A stretch of 64,000 nt of DNA. Origin: Rhodopseudomonas palustris (GTDB lineage Bacteria > Pseudomonadota > Alphaproteobacteria > Rhizobiales > Xanthobacteraceae). Made by a program: the position numbers and the translations under genes. Each line of letters begins with the position of its first letter. Position 1 is the stretch's first letter. Shown here piece after piece: positions 7,182 to 15,507 of the stretch. The notes below the pieces were generated by a model. It saw only the letters and a list, made by a program, of their open reading frames with translations. It had not been told where the DNA came from and did no database searches. The stretch covers positions 350,946-414,945 of the forward strand of contig NZ_QYYD01000001.1 of assembly GCF_003591005.1 (NCBI RefSeq), in the 5' to 3' direction.

Positions 7182-8141
7182 ATGATCCGCTTCAAGAACG
7201 ATATGCCCCACGGCGTCATTCCGGCCGTGCTGCTGCCCTTCCACGACGACTTCTCGATCGACGAGGCGAGCTTCCGCAGCCACTTGCGCGACGTCGCCGC
7301 GGTCGAGGGACTATCGGCAGTCACGGTCAACGCGCACTCGACCGAAGTCGCGTCGTGCACGGCGGACGAGCAGCGCCGCGTGCTGGAGATCACCACCGAG
7401 GAAGTCGGCGATCGTCTGCCGATCGTGCACGGCGTCTGGGCCGACGGCAGCCTCGAGGCGGCGCGGATCGCCGAGCGCGCCCAGGCGGGCGGATCATCCG
7501 CGCTGCTGGTGTTTCCGCCGGCGCCGTTCACGCTCGGGCAGAACGCCGACATGGCGATCGCGCACTTCAAGACCATCGCGGCGGCGTCCGATCTGCCGAT
7601 CATCCTGTTCCAGTATCCGCTGGCAACCGGGCAGGGCTATCCGCTGGCGACGCTGACGCGTCTCATGGACGAGGTGCCCAGCATCCGCGCCATCAAGGAC
7701 TGGACCCAGAGCGTGCAGCAGCACGAGACGCAGGTCCGCGTGCTGCAGTCGCGCAGCCGCCCGGTCAACGTGCTGTCGACCAACAGCGCGTGGCTGTTCA
7801 GTTCGCTGGTGCTGGGTTGCAACGGTTTGCTATCCGGCAGCGGCAGCGTCATCGCCGATCTGCAGGCGCGGCTGTTCCGCGCCGTGCAGGCTGACGATCT
7901 CGCCGAGGCGCGCCGTATCAACGACCAGATCAATCCGATCGCCAGCGTGTTCTACTCCGATCCGTTCGTCGACATGCACAATCGGATGAAGGAAGCGCTG
8001 GTGCTGCTCGGCAAGTTGCCGCGCGCGGTGGTCCGTCCGCCGCTGGTCAAGCTGAAAGAGCCGGAGATCGCGCGCATCCGGCAAGGGCTGATCGATGCCG
8101 GGCTGCTCGATGCCTCCGGCAAACGGAGAGAGGCTGCCTAA
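7182..8141 (+). CDS. Dihydrodipicolinate synthase/N-acetylneuraminate lyase family aldolase
   Basis: 319 residues, a single TIM barrel. It opens GVIPAVLLPFHDDFSID, a typical start of the family. The catalytic tyrosine lies in IILFQYPLATG and the Schiff-base lysine in SIRAIKDWTQS. The loop that is usually GTTGE reads AHSTEVASC here, so it is probably not a true DapA; members in catabolic clusters act as 2-keto-3-deoxy acid aldolases or dehydratases. The start follows the iclR stop by 22 bases and the transporter genes come next, so it likely cleaves the imported compound or a derivative. Confidence 0.85.
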   Translation: MIRFKNDMPHGVIPAVLLPFHDDFSIDEASFRSHLRDVAAVEGLSAVTVNAHSTEVASCTADEQRRVLEITTEEVGDRLPIVHGVWADGSLEAARIAERAQAGGSSALLVFPPAPFTLGQNADMAIAHFKTIAAASDLPIILFQYPLATGQGYPLATLTRLMDEVPSIRAIKDWTQSVQQHETQVRVLQSRSRPVNVLSTNSAWLFSSLVLGCNGLLSGSGSVIADLQARLFRAVQADDLAEARRINDQINPIASVFYSDPFVDMHNRMKEALVLLGKLPRAVVRPPLVKLKEPEIARIRQGLIDAGLLDASGKRREAA

Positions 8142-8225
8142 CTAACTCACGATACGGCAAGGCGGGCATCAGATCCGCCGGTCGCCGACAAAACAAAAAG
8201 CAAATCCAAGGGATAGGAAACCAAC

Positions 8226-9422
8226 ATGACACCTCGATCTTCCGTGTTAGCCGTCGCCATGGCGTCGGCGTCGATGACGCTCGTCTCCATGACGGCGATG
8301 GCGCAGGACAAGCCGCCCGTCAAAATCGGCTTCGTCACCGAACTCACCGGTCCATGGAGCTTCTTCGGCACCAGCTGCGTCGCCGGTCTGAAGCTCGCTG
8401 AAAAGAACCTCAACCCTCCCGGTAAGCGCAAGATCGAGTTCGTCATTGCCGACGATCAGACCAGCCCGGCGCAAGCGGTCGCCGCGTCGCGCAGCCTCGA
8501 CGTTCAGGACAAGGTGCTGGCGCTCAGCGGTCCGACCAGCTCGGACACCGGCCTTGCTGTGTACGGCTATGCCGAGCAGAACAAGGTGCCGTTCGTGGTG
8601 CCGGTGGCGGCGTTTCCGCAGCTGACCAAGCCGGGCACGCGCTACACCTTCCGGCTCGAACCCGACGCGGTCGGCTGGGGCTACGCGATCTCGAAGTTCG
8701 TCGAGAAGCAGAAGCCCGGCGGCAAGATCGCGATGATCTATTCCGACTACGCGCTGATGCGCGCGATCACTGCGGGCATCAAGTATCAGGCGCCGCGCTC
8801 GGGCCTGAGCATCGTCGCCGACATCGCTTTCCCGCAGGGCTCGAGCGACGCCACCGTCCAGGCGGCGCAGATCCTCGCCGCCAAGCCGGACTTCGTCGTC
8901 GTTTCCGGCGCCGGCGGCTTTGACAACACCATCACCAACCAGCTGCTCGATCTCGGCGTCAAGCCCGAGCAGATCATCCATCCGTTCGGCATCACCACCC
9001 AGGTGATCAACTGGGGCAAGCGCAGCGTCGGATCGTATTACGGCACGTTCTTCGACTCCAATCTCGACTCGCTGACGCCCGAGGGCAAGACCTTCGTCTC
9101 GGACTTCATCGCCCAGAACGACCGCCCACCGTCCTACGGCGAGAACTTCTGCTACGTCACCGCCAACGTGATCCGCGAGGCGATCGACAAGAATCCGGAA
9201 GCTGCGGACGACCGCGAGAAGTTCCGCGATGCGATGTCGGCGCTGAAGACCAAGGAGACGACGTCTGGCGTGCCGATCGAGTTCGACAAGAACGGCGCCC
9301 GCATGGAGTACATGTACTTCATGCAGATCAGCGACGTGGCGCCGAAGACCTACAAGGCGAAGCAGAGCTTCTACATCGAATGGGATCCGGAAGTGATCCC
9401 GGTCTACACCTTGGTCAAGTGA
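8226..9422 (+). CDS. Branched-chain-type ABC transporter, periplasmic substrate-binding protein
   Basis: 398 residues. A Sec signal peptide spans about 1-26 (hydrophobic run ending TAMAQ), then VKIGFVTELTGPWSFFG, which is the standard start of the LivK/Peripla_BP_6 fold, and later VPFVVPVAAFPQLT and the lobe-two SYGENFCYVTANV. It captures a small organic anion or amino-acid-like ligand in the periplasm for the LivHMGF genes that follow. The ligand is unknown; these proteins in alphaproteobacteria often bind aromatic acids or amides rather than leucine. A stable hairpin follows the gene at 9429-9451. Confidence 0.9.
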   Translation: MTPRSSVLAVAMASASMTLVSMTAMAQDKPPVKIGFVTELTGPWSFFGTSCVAGLKLAEKNLNPPGKRKIEFVIADDQTSPAQAVAASRSLDVQDKVLALSGPTSSDTGLAVYGYAEQNKVPFVVPVAAFPQLTKPGTRYTFRLEPDAVGWGYAISKFVEKQKPGGKIAMIYSDYALMRAITAGIKYQAPRSGLSIVADIAFPQGSSDATVQAAQILAAKPDFVVVSGAGGFDNTITNQLLDLGVKPEQIIHPFGITTQVINWGKRSVGSYYGTFFDSNLDSLTPEGKTFVSDFIAQNDRPPSYGENFCYVTANVIREAIDKNPEAADDREKFRDAMSALKTKETTSGVPIEFDKNGARMEYMYFMQISDVAPKTYKAKQSFYIEWDPEVIPVYTLVK

Positions 9423-9428
9423 TCATCA

Positions 9429-9451
9429 GGGCCGCCGCTTGCCGGCGGCCC
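9429..9451 (+). terminator. Intercistronic hairpin after the binding-protein gene
   Basis: GGGCCGCCG, five bases, CGGCGGCCC: a perfect 9-bp GC stem seven bases after the stop and with no T run. Such stems often stabilise upstream mRNA or partly terminate, giving more binding protein than permease. It is followed by a GAGGAG ribosome site at 9461 for the permease. Confidence 0.55.
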
Positions 9452-9474
9452 GTCTCTCCCGAGGAGTAGCACGC

Positions 9475-10356
9475 GTGTCCGACGCGAATCTCATCATTCT
9501 TCTGTCGACCATCTCGACCGGGTTGATCCTGGGCTCGATCTTCGCGCTCGTCGCGGTCGGCGTCACGATCGTTTACGGCTCGATCTGGATGCCGAACGCC
9601 GCCAACGGCCAGTTCTTCGTGCTGGCCGCGCTGTTCGGCTGGACCATGACGGTCAGCTGGGGCGTGCACCCGGCGATCGCTGCGATCCTGGTGATCGGCG
9701 TCAGCGTGCCGCTGTCCTACGCGCTGGAATACGTACTGGTGCGACGATTCTACGACGTGCCCAATCGCAACATCTCCTATTTCGTCCTGAGCCTGGGCAT
9801 CACCCAGATCCTGACCGGCATATTCTCGTCGACCTATGGGCGCTGGAGTGACCAATTCCAGCTGCCGCCGCTGGTCAGCGGCATCACCTTCGTCGGGCCG
9901 TTGCCGATCGCCACGAATCGCTTGGTCGTGTTGGCACTGGCGCTGGCGATCCTTGCCGCGTTGTTCGCGCTGCTGCGCTTTCACCGCTACGGCCGCGCGA
10001 TCCGCGCCGTGTTCCAGAACCGCGACGCCGCCGCGCTGCGCGGCGTCAACGTCAAGGCCAGCTACAGCCTGTCCTTCGCGCTCGGCAACGCGGTGATCTT
10101 CGCCGGCGGCATCCTGTTCGCGCTGGCCTACAGCTTCGATCTCACCGTGGCGTGGACGATGTCGATCACGGCGTTCGCCATCATGATTATCGGCGGGCCG
10201 GGCTCGGTGCTCGGCGCGCTGATCGTCGGCATGGTGTTCGGCTTCACCCAGGCTGCCGTCAGCACGGTGGCCAGTCCGACGATCGCGGCGTTCTCGTATC
10301 TCGGCGCGATGCTGCTGATCCTGCTCTTCAAACCGTCGGGGCTGTTCGCGCGATGA
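9475..10356 (+). CDS. Branched-chain-type ABC transporter permease (LivH-like)
   Basis: 293 residues from a GTG at 9475. GAGGAG at 9461-9466 is well spaced for it, and the upstream ATG of the longer frame lies within the hairpin. The protein has about eight hydrophobic helices and begins ISTGLILGSIFALVAVGVTI, the usual LivH start. Later NRDAAALRGVNVKASY is the cytoplasmic coupling loop that contacts the ATPase, and the last helices include IMIIGGPGSVLGALI. It forms the membrane channel with the next gene. Its stop overlaps the next start (ATGA). Confidence 0.9.
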   Translation: MSDANLIILLSTISTGLILGSIFALVAVGVTIVYGSIWMPNAANGQFFVLAALFGWTMTVSWGVHPAIAAILVIGVSVPLSYALEYVLVRRFYDVPNRNISYFVLSLGITQILTGIFSSTYGRWSDQFQLPPLVSGITFVGPLPIATNRLVVLALALAILAALFALLRFHRYGRAIRAVFQNRDAAALRGVNVKASYSLSFALGNAVIFAGGILFALAYSFDLTVAWTMSITAFAIMIIGGPGSVLGALIVGMVFGFTQAAVSTVASPTIAAFSYLGAMLLILLFKPSGLFAR

Positions 10357-11360
10357 CACCTGTTGAACGAAGCAAAGACTTCATGCTGCGCGGGGCAGGG
10401 CACGGCCTTCCGCTCGCATGTTTCGCCGTGCTGGCATTCGCGACGCCGTTCCTGCTGTCGGGCAACCGCTATCTGGGCTTCGTGGCCGGCGTCACGATGA
10501 TCCATATCCTGTGGGCCTGCGGCATGAACCTGCTGTACGGCTACACCGGGCTGATGCCGCTGATGTTCGCCGGCCTCGCCGGGATCAGCGCCTACACGGT
10601 GGTCGACCTCACTGCCTCGGGCTGGTCGTTCTGGCTGGCGCTGCCGGTCGGCGCACTGGCGGCGTCGATTTCCGGCACCATCCTCGGGCTGCCGTCGCTG
10701 CGCCTGAAGGGGTTCTACTTCACGCTGTGCTCGCTGGTGATCCAGACCGTCGTCACGTTGGCCTTCGTCTACTTTGCTGGATGGACCAATGGCGACACCG
10801 GCATCTCGCAGATCCCGCAGCCGACGTTTGCCGGCACGCCGCTCTCCGGGCTGTCGTATGATCTGGTGCTCGCTGGTGCAGCCGTGCTCGGCGTGATCAC
10901 GTTGATCGCAATCGTCTACTCGAGCTTGGGCCGCCGGCTCATCGCGGTGCGTGAGGACGACGAACTCGCCGGCATGCTCGGCATCAACGTCACCGGCTAC
11001 AAGATGATCGCCTTCTTCATCGGCTCGCTGTTCGCCGGCATCGGCGGCGCGCTCTACGCGCCGTATATCGGCTTCATCTCGCCGCGGTCGTTCGACGTGC
11101 TGATCAGCATGAACATCTGGCTGATGGTCGCGTTCGGCGGGCGCGGCACGATCTGGGGGCCGGTGATCGGCGCCATCCTGCTCGCGCCGTTGTCGTTCCT
11201 GCTGCAGGAATACTACACGGTCAAGGACGTGCTGTACGGCCTGTTGATCATCGTGGTGATCGTGGTGATGCCCGGCGGAATCGCCAGCGGCTTCCAGCGC
11301 CGGAAGCGCGAGGCTCCCGCAGCCCTTGACGTTCCGGTGTCGCGCGGGAGTGCAAAATGA
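10353..11360 (+). CDS. Branched-chain-type ABC transporter permease (LivM-like)
   Basis: 335 residues from the ATG at 10353, which overlaps the stop of the preceding permease; the open frame starts earlier but that part is a shadow of livH. About nine to ten membrane segments. The LivM-type MNLLYGYTGLMPLMFAGLAG and the coupling loop VREDDELAGMLGINVTGYK are clear, followed by IGGALYAPYIGFISP and the WGPVIGAILLAP block. A short basic tail ends the protein. It is the second half of the translocation pore. ATGA overlap with the following ATPase gene. Confidence 0.9.
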   Translation: MTPVERSKDFMLRGAGHGLPLACFAVLAFATPFLLSGNRYLGFVAGVTMIHILWACGMNLLYGYTGLMPLMFAGLAGISAYTVVDLTASGWSFWLALPVGALAASISGTILGLPSLRLKGFYFTLCSLVIQTVVTLAFVYFAGWTNGDTGISQIPQPTFAGTPLSGLSYDLVLAGAAVLGVITLIAIVYSSLGRRLIAVREDDELAGMLGINVTGYKMIAFFIGSLFAGIGGALYAPYIGFISPRSFDVLISMNIWLMVAFGGRGTIWGPVIGAILLAPLSFLLQEYYTVKDVLYGLLIIVVIVVMPGGIASGFQRRKREAPAALDVPVSRGSAK

Positions 11361-12076
11361 ACAAGGACGTCCTGCTCGACGTGAAGGCGGTGTCGAAGCG
11401 GTTCGGCGGCGTTGCTGCCCTGAAGGGCATCGATCTGCTGCAGCACCGCGGTGAAACGCTGGGCATGATCGGACCGAACGGCTCCGGCAAGACCACCTTC
11501 GTCAACGTCATCTCGGGCCATATCAAGCCGAACAGCGGATCCGTGGTGTTCGATGGCGAGTCGTTTGCTGGCAGTAATCCGTTTCGCATCGCCAAAGCCG
11601 GTTTGACGCGCACGTATCAGGCGGTGCGGGTGTTCGGCGAACTCACCGTGCGCGACAATGTCGCCACTGCGCTGGTCGATGCCCGTGACCCGGCATCGCC
11701 GGAGGCCGTGGCAGAGATCGCCGATTGGCTGCGCATCGGCCATCGCTTCGACGCCCGCGCCGGCAGCCTGACGCTGATGGAGCAGCGCCAGGTCGAATTG
11801 CTGATGCGGCTGGTACAGAAGCCGAAGCTGATGATGCTCGACGAGCCGGTCGGCGGTCTGTCGTCGGCGGAAGTCCGGACCATGATCGGCGTGCTGTCGG
11901 AACTCAAGGGCCGCTGCACCATCTTCGTCATCGAACACACCATGAAGGTGATCCGCGAACTCGCCGACAAGGTCGTGGTGCTGATGGCCGGCGAGAAGCT
12001 CGCCGAGGGGCCGCCGGCGCAGATCCTGTCGGACCAGCGCGTGATCGATCAATATCTCGGGACAGCAGATGCTTGA
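11357..12076 (+). CDS. Branched-chain-type ABC transporter ATPase (LivG-like), unusual signature motif
   Basis: 239 residues. Walker A is GPNGSGKTT and Walker B is LMMLDEPVGGLS, with the H-loop in FVIEHTMKVI. The ABC signature, normally LSxGQ in this family, reads LTLMEQRQVELLM. Dimers of LivG and LivF pair one signature with the opposite Walker A, so one of the two ATP sites may be weak. The gene is short, lacking a long insert after Walker A. It follows livM with an ATGA overlap and overlaps the start of the next ATPase gene by eight bases. Confidence 0.88.
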   Translation: MNKDVLLDVKAVSKRFGGVAALKGIDLLQHRGETLGMIGPNGSGKTTFVNVISGHIKPNSGSVVFDGESFAGSNPFRIAKAGLTRTYQAVRVFGELTVRDNVATALVDARDPASPEAVAEIADWLRIGHRFDARAGSLTLMEQRQVELLMRLVQKPKLMMLDEPVGGLSSAEVRTMIGVLSELKGRCTIFVIEHTMKVIRELADKVVVLMAGEKLAEGPPAQILSDQRVIDQYLGTADA

Positions 12077-12767
12077 AATCGAAGATCTGACGGTTCGCTA
12101 CGGGCCGTTTCTGGCGGTCGACCGCCTGGCGATGAGCGTCGGCAAAGGCGAGATCGTCGGCGTCGTTGGGCCGAACGGCGCCGGCAAGTCGTCGATCGTC
12201 AAGGCGATCGGCGGCCTGGTCGAACCGAAGTCGGGACGGCTGACGTTCGACGGCAAAGAGTTGCAGTCGGTGCCGACGCACAAGCGGATCGCGCTCGGCA
12301 TCTCGATCGTGCCCGAAGGCCGCGGTCTGTTTCCGCGCATGTCGGTCGAAGAGAACCTGGTCATCGCCGGCGATCCGCTGGGTGATACCAAACGCGTGCT
12401 GCGCAATATCGAGCGCTGCTACGCGTTGTTCCCGATCCTGAAGGAGCGACGCTGGCAGGCGGCGGGTACGCTGTCGGGCGGCCAGCAGCAGATGGTCGCG
12501 GTGTCGATGGGACTGATGCCGGACCCGCGCTTGCTGATCCTCGACGAGCCGTCCTTGGGGCTGGCACCGATCGTGATCGGCGAGATCGGCCGCGCGTTGT
12601 CGCTGCTTGGCGCCGAGGGGCTCACCGTCGCGCTGTTCGAGCAGAATGCCAAGCTGACCTGCAGCGTGGCCGGGCGGATCTACATTCTGGCCAGCGGCGC
12701 GGTCCGTCATCACGACCGGGCAGAGGATCTGCTGAAGAACCCCGAGATCCTCGATCACCTGATGTAG
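12069..12767 (+). CDS. Branched-chain-type ABC transporter ATPase (LivF-like)
   Basis: 232 residues. Walker A GPNGAGKSS, a family-typical VPEGRGLFPRMSVEENL, an intact signature LSGGQQQMVAVSMGL, Walker B LLILDEPSLGLAP, and the LivF-type ending VALFEQNAKLTCSVAGRIY. With the preceding protein it powers uptake through LivH/LivM. The gene starts inside the end of livG (eight-base overlap), so the two are translated together. After it comes a 78-base gap before the dehydrogenase gene. Confidence 0.9.
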   Translation: MLEIEDLTVRYGPFLAVDRLAMSVGKGEIVGVVGPNGAGKSSIVKAIGGLVEPKSGRLTFDGKELQSVPTHKRIALGISIVPEGRGLFPRMSVEENLVIAGDPLGDTKRVLRNIERCYALFPILKERRWQAAGTLSGGQQQMVAVSMGLMPDPRLLILDEPSLGLAPIVIGEIGRALSLLGAEGLTVALFEQNAKLTCSVAGRIYILASGAVRHHDRAEDLLKNPEILDHLM

Positions 12768-12845
12768 CGAGACCAGAGTCTCATCCGGCGGCCGTGCCTT
12801 GCGCATCGGATTGCGCCGGTGCGAACGCAGCTGAAAGGCACGGCT

Positions 12846-13733
12846 ATGAAAATCGGCGTTGCAGGACTGGGGCGGATGGGCGGCGCGATCGCGCGCCGGC
12901 TGATCGACGTCGGTCACGAGGTCGCGGTGTGGAACCGGTCCGCCGAAAAGGCGGCCCCGCTCGCCGAGCTCGGTGCAGCGATCGCCGCTTCGCCGAAGGA
13001 CCTGGCGCAGCGCAGCGAACTCATCATCACCCTGCTGACCGATGCCGATGCGATCGAGCAGGTATACGGCGGCGAGGCGGGCATGCTCGCCGGACCTGTC
13101 GCCGGCAAGCTGTTCGTCGAAATGAGCACGGTGCAGCCGTCGGCCGAGCAGGCGCTGGCGCAGCGCGTGACGGCTTGCGGGGGCTCGCTGCTGGAATGCC
13201 CCGTCGGTGGCACCGTTGGGCCGGCGCTGAGCGGCAAGCTGCTGGGATTTGCCGGCGGCGCGCAGGCGGACTTCGACCGGGCCAGGCCTGTGCTCGAGCA
13301 GCTCTGCCGCCGGGTCGAGCTGATGGGGCCGATCGGGGCGGGGGCCAGCATGAAGCTCGCGGTCAATCTGCCGCTCGCGGTGTTCTGGCAAAGTTTCGGC
13401 GAGGCCTATGCGCTGTGCCGCCATCTCGGCCGTGATCCGGCCTGGATGGTCGAACTATTCGCCGAAACCTCGGGCGCGCCGAACGTGCTGCGCGCGCGGG
13501 GCGGCGCGGTGGCCAACGCGCTGCAAGCCAAAGATCCCGGCTCTGCGACGTTCGACTGCGACTCGATCCGCAAGGATCTGCGCACCATGGTGGCCGAGGC
13601 CGAGGCGCTGGGCTTTGCGCTGCCGGTCGCGCAGCAGACGCTGAAGGTGTTCGACCAGGCCAGCGAGGCGGGCTGGGGCGGACGCGACTGCACCGAACTG
13701 CCGGCCTATTGGCCGCCGACCCGATCAACCTGA
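12846..13733 (+). CDS. NAD(P)-dependent oxidoreductase, 3-hydroxyisobutyrate dehydrogenase family
   Basis: 295 residues from the ATG at 12846, giving the standard MKIGVAGLGRMGGAIARRL Rossmann start; an earlier in-frame ATG adds nine residues with no homology. The substrate loop LLECPVGGTVGPALSG and the catalytic lysine in GAGASMKLAVNLPL are visible. This family includes tartronate-semialdehyde reductase and beta-hydroxyacid dehydrogenases. Next to the aldolase of this cluster, reduction of a semialdehyde product is plausible, but the substrate is inference. An amidohydrolase gene follows 22 bases on. Confidence 0.87.
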   Translation: MKIGVAGLGRMGGAIARRLIDVGHEVAVWNRSAEKAAPLAELGAAIAASPKDLAQRSELIITLLTDADAIEQVYGGEAGMLAGPVAGKLFVEMSTVQPSAEQALAQRVTACGGSLLECPVGGTVGPALSGKLLGFAGGAQADFDRARPVLEQLCRRVELMGPIGAGASMKLAVNLPLAVFWQSFGEAYALCRHLGRDPAWMVELFAETSGAPNVLRARGGAVANALQAKDPGSATFDCDSIRKDLRTMVAEAEALGFALPVAQQTLKVFDQASEAGWGGRDCTELPAYWPPTRST

Positions 13734-13755
13734 ACTGCCGCGTGGAGACTAAGCG

Positions 13756-14646
13756 ATGAAGCCGATCCTGACCATCGATGGACATCATCACATCTGGCGG
13801 CTGAAGGATCTAACCTGGCTGTTGGGGCCGCAGGTGCCGCGGATCTTCGGCCCGTACGAGCCGATCTGCCGGGACTACACGATCGACGAGTACCGCGCCG
13901 ATATCGCCGCGTGCAACGTGGTCAAGTCGATCTATGTGCAGACCAACTGGCCGGCCGGCCAAAGCCTCGATGAAGCGCGCTGGGTGCAGTCGGTCGCCGA
14001 CGCCACCGGATGGCCGCACGCCAACGTCGCGCATGCCGATCTGGCCGATCCCGCGGTCGGCGATCTGCTAAAACAGCTCCACGCCCTGCCGCTGACCCGC
14101 GGCATCCGTCAGCAGCTGCACTGGCACAGCAATCCGCAATACAGTTTTGCCCCGCGCCCCGATGTGATGAACGATCCCGCCTGGCGACGAGGGCTGAGCC
14201 TGGTGACGGAGCTCGGGCTGCTGTTCGAGCTGCAGGTGTTCACCTCGCAGATGGCCGACAGCGTTCGCCTCGCGCGCGATTTTCCCGACACCATCTTCGT
14301 GTTGGAGCACGCCGGGATGCTGGAAGATACTTCGCCGGAGGGTTGGCAGGCCTGGCGCGACGGCATGTCGGCGCTGGCGGACTGTCCTAATGTCAACGTC
14401 AAACTATCCGGGCTCGGCACGTTCGACCATGCCTATCGTTTCGAAGTCATCGCACCGATCATCAAGCAGACGGTGGAGCTGTTCGGGGCGAAACGGTGCC
14501 TGTTCGGAAGTAATTTCCCGATCGAAAAGCTTTGGACCGACTACCAGTCTCTTTATCGGACGTTTCGGCGCGCGATTGATCATCTGACTGAGGCGGAGCA
14601 AACCGAGATCCTGTTCAATACCGCGGCGCGTCTGTACCGGATCTAG
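13756..14646 (+). CDS. Amidohydrolase family protein (amidohydrolase 2, PDC hydrolase-like)
   Basis: 296 residues, a metal-dependent TIM barrel. The N-terminal metal site is IDGHHHIWRLKDLTWL; the C-terminal part has NVKLSGLGTF and LFGSNFPIEKL, where an acidic or asparagine residue would coordinate. The closest well-known relatives are 2-pyrone-4,6-dicarboxylate lactonase and L-fuconolactonase-type hydrolases, which open lactones of sugar or aromatic acids. It closes the IclR-headed cluster, and the next gene (14751-15203) is convergent. Lactone hydrolysis would fit with an aldolase and a hydroxyacid dehydrogenase in the same run. Confidence 0.85.
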   Translation: MKPILTIDGHHHIWRLKDLTWLLGPQVPRIFGPYEPICRDYTIDEYRADIAACNVVKSIYVQTNWPAGQSLDEARWVQSVADATGWPHANVAHADLADPAVGDLLKQLHALPLTRGIRQQLHWHSNPQYSFAPRPDVMNDPAWRRGLSLVTELGLLFELQVFTSQMADSVRLARDFPDTIFVLEHAGMLEDTSPEGWQAWRDGMSALADCPNVNVKLSGLGTFDHAYRFEVIAPIIKQTVELFGAKRCLFGSNFPIEKLWTDYQSLYRTFRRAIDHLTEAEQTEILFNTAARLYRI

Positions 14647-14750
14647 GCGAGCGTAGGCGGTGCAGGAAACTGAAACGACCAAGCCGCATGGCGGGGGACA
14701 AAAGATCATCGCAGTCCCCTCCATTCGAAATCTCCAAGCCCGCTATTCGT

Positions 14751-15203
14751 CTATATTCGCAAGTCGTTATCATGCAACGCGATCCGCGTTTCGCGCGCGA
14801 GATCGACAAGGGACGCACAAAACGCAAGCATCGCGGCCGTGAACAGGATAGCGACGCCGTGTTCGTGCGCGAGGCGCAGCAGCGAACTGATGAAGGCGAC
14901 GATGATGATCAGCGAAGTCAGGATCGCAGCGATGACGGCAAAGTACAGTGATCGATTGAGCAGCGCGGCACGCCGGCGAAGCCTCGACAGATCATTCTTG
15001 AGGAATGACCTTTCTCTGTCATCGTCCGAAATTCCATGAACGAACTGCGCCCGCTCGATCACTCGATTGATCTTAGTGACCAGCACAGAGATGAATGCCG
15101 CGACCGCCCCGAGTAGAAATGCCGGCGCCGCGACATTGGCGATGATGTGGCCGAACTGATCGATCGACGGCGTCACCGGCAGCAGATTCGATACGTCTGA
15201 CAT
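14751..15203 (-). CDS. DUF2721 family membrane protein
   Basis: 150 residues from the ATG at 15203 (an upstream in-frame ATG at 15242 would add 13 residues). Three hydrophobic segments are visible: about 20-40 (APAFLLGAVAAFISVLV), then a pair in the C-terminal half (FAVIAAILTSLIIIVAFISS and ILFTAAMLAFCASLVDLA). Between them is a charged linker rich in Arg and Lys (FLKNDLSRLRRRAALLNRSL). This layout is the DUF2721 family, of unknown function. It stands alone on the minus strand between two plus-strand operons and diverges from the sugar transporter promoter. Confidence 0.8.
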   Translation of the reverse strand: MSDVSNLLPVTPSIDQFGHIIANVAAPAFLLGAVAAFISVLVTKINRVIERAQFVHGISDDDRERSFLKNDLSRLRRRAALLNRSLYFAVIAAILTSLIIIVAFISSLLRLAHEHGVAILFTAAMLAFCASLVDLARETRIALHDNDLRI

Positions 15204-15442
15204 GGACAGACTCTCGACGGTTAAGCGGTCCTGGCCGCTCAATACGGTATATTACCACACCTCGGTCTCGGCTTCCGGAGCCGTCGCGGCCGCGCGTCAG
15301 ATCACGGGCGGCCATCTCAATCCGACGGTCAACATTTCCTTCGCTGCCAGACTTCGAGCCGACGTCGATCTTCTGCTCGAGTTGTGCCCATTGCAACCAG
15401 TGGCTTCTCGCTTCCGGAGGAGGCGCCTTCCAGATTGACTTT

Positions 15443-15469
15443 GTCATAACATTCGGGAAATGTCGTGAC
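15443..15469. promoter_or_regulatory. Imperfect inverted repeat in the sugar-transporter promoter region
   Basis: GTCATAACATT, five bases, AATGTCGTGAC: 9 of 11 arm positions pair. It lies just downstream of a possible -35 TTGACT (15435-15440) and 39 bases upstream of the binding-protein ATG. It is a candidate operator for the GntR/UTRA regulator encoded in the same operon (19710-20486). Confidence 0.45.
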
Positions 15470-15507
15470 TTAACCGGTGCCATAAAACCGGAGCAAGGGA
15501 GGACCAC

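Noticed and set aside
12769..12782. GAGAC-CAGA-GTCTC hairpin after livF
   Set aside because: Only a 5-bp stem with no T run; too weak to call a terminator.
14693..14720. GGGGGAC/GTCCCC stem between convergent genes as a terminator
   Set aside because: Stem of 6 bp with a 14-base loop and no T tract; not convincing.
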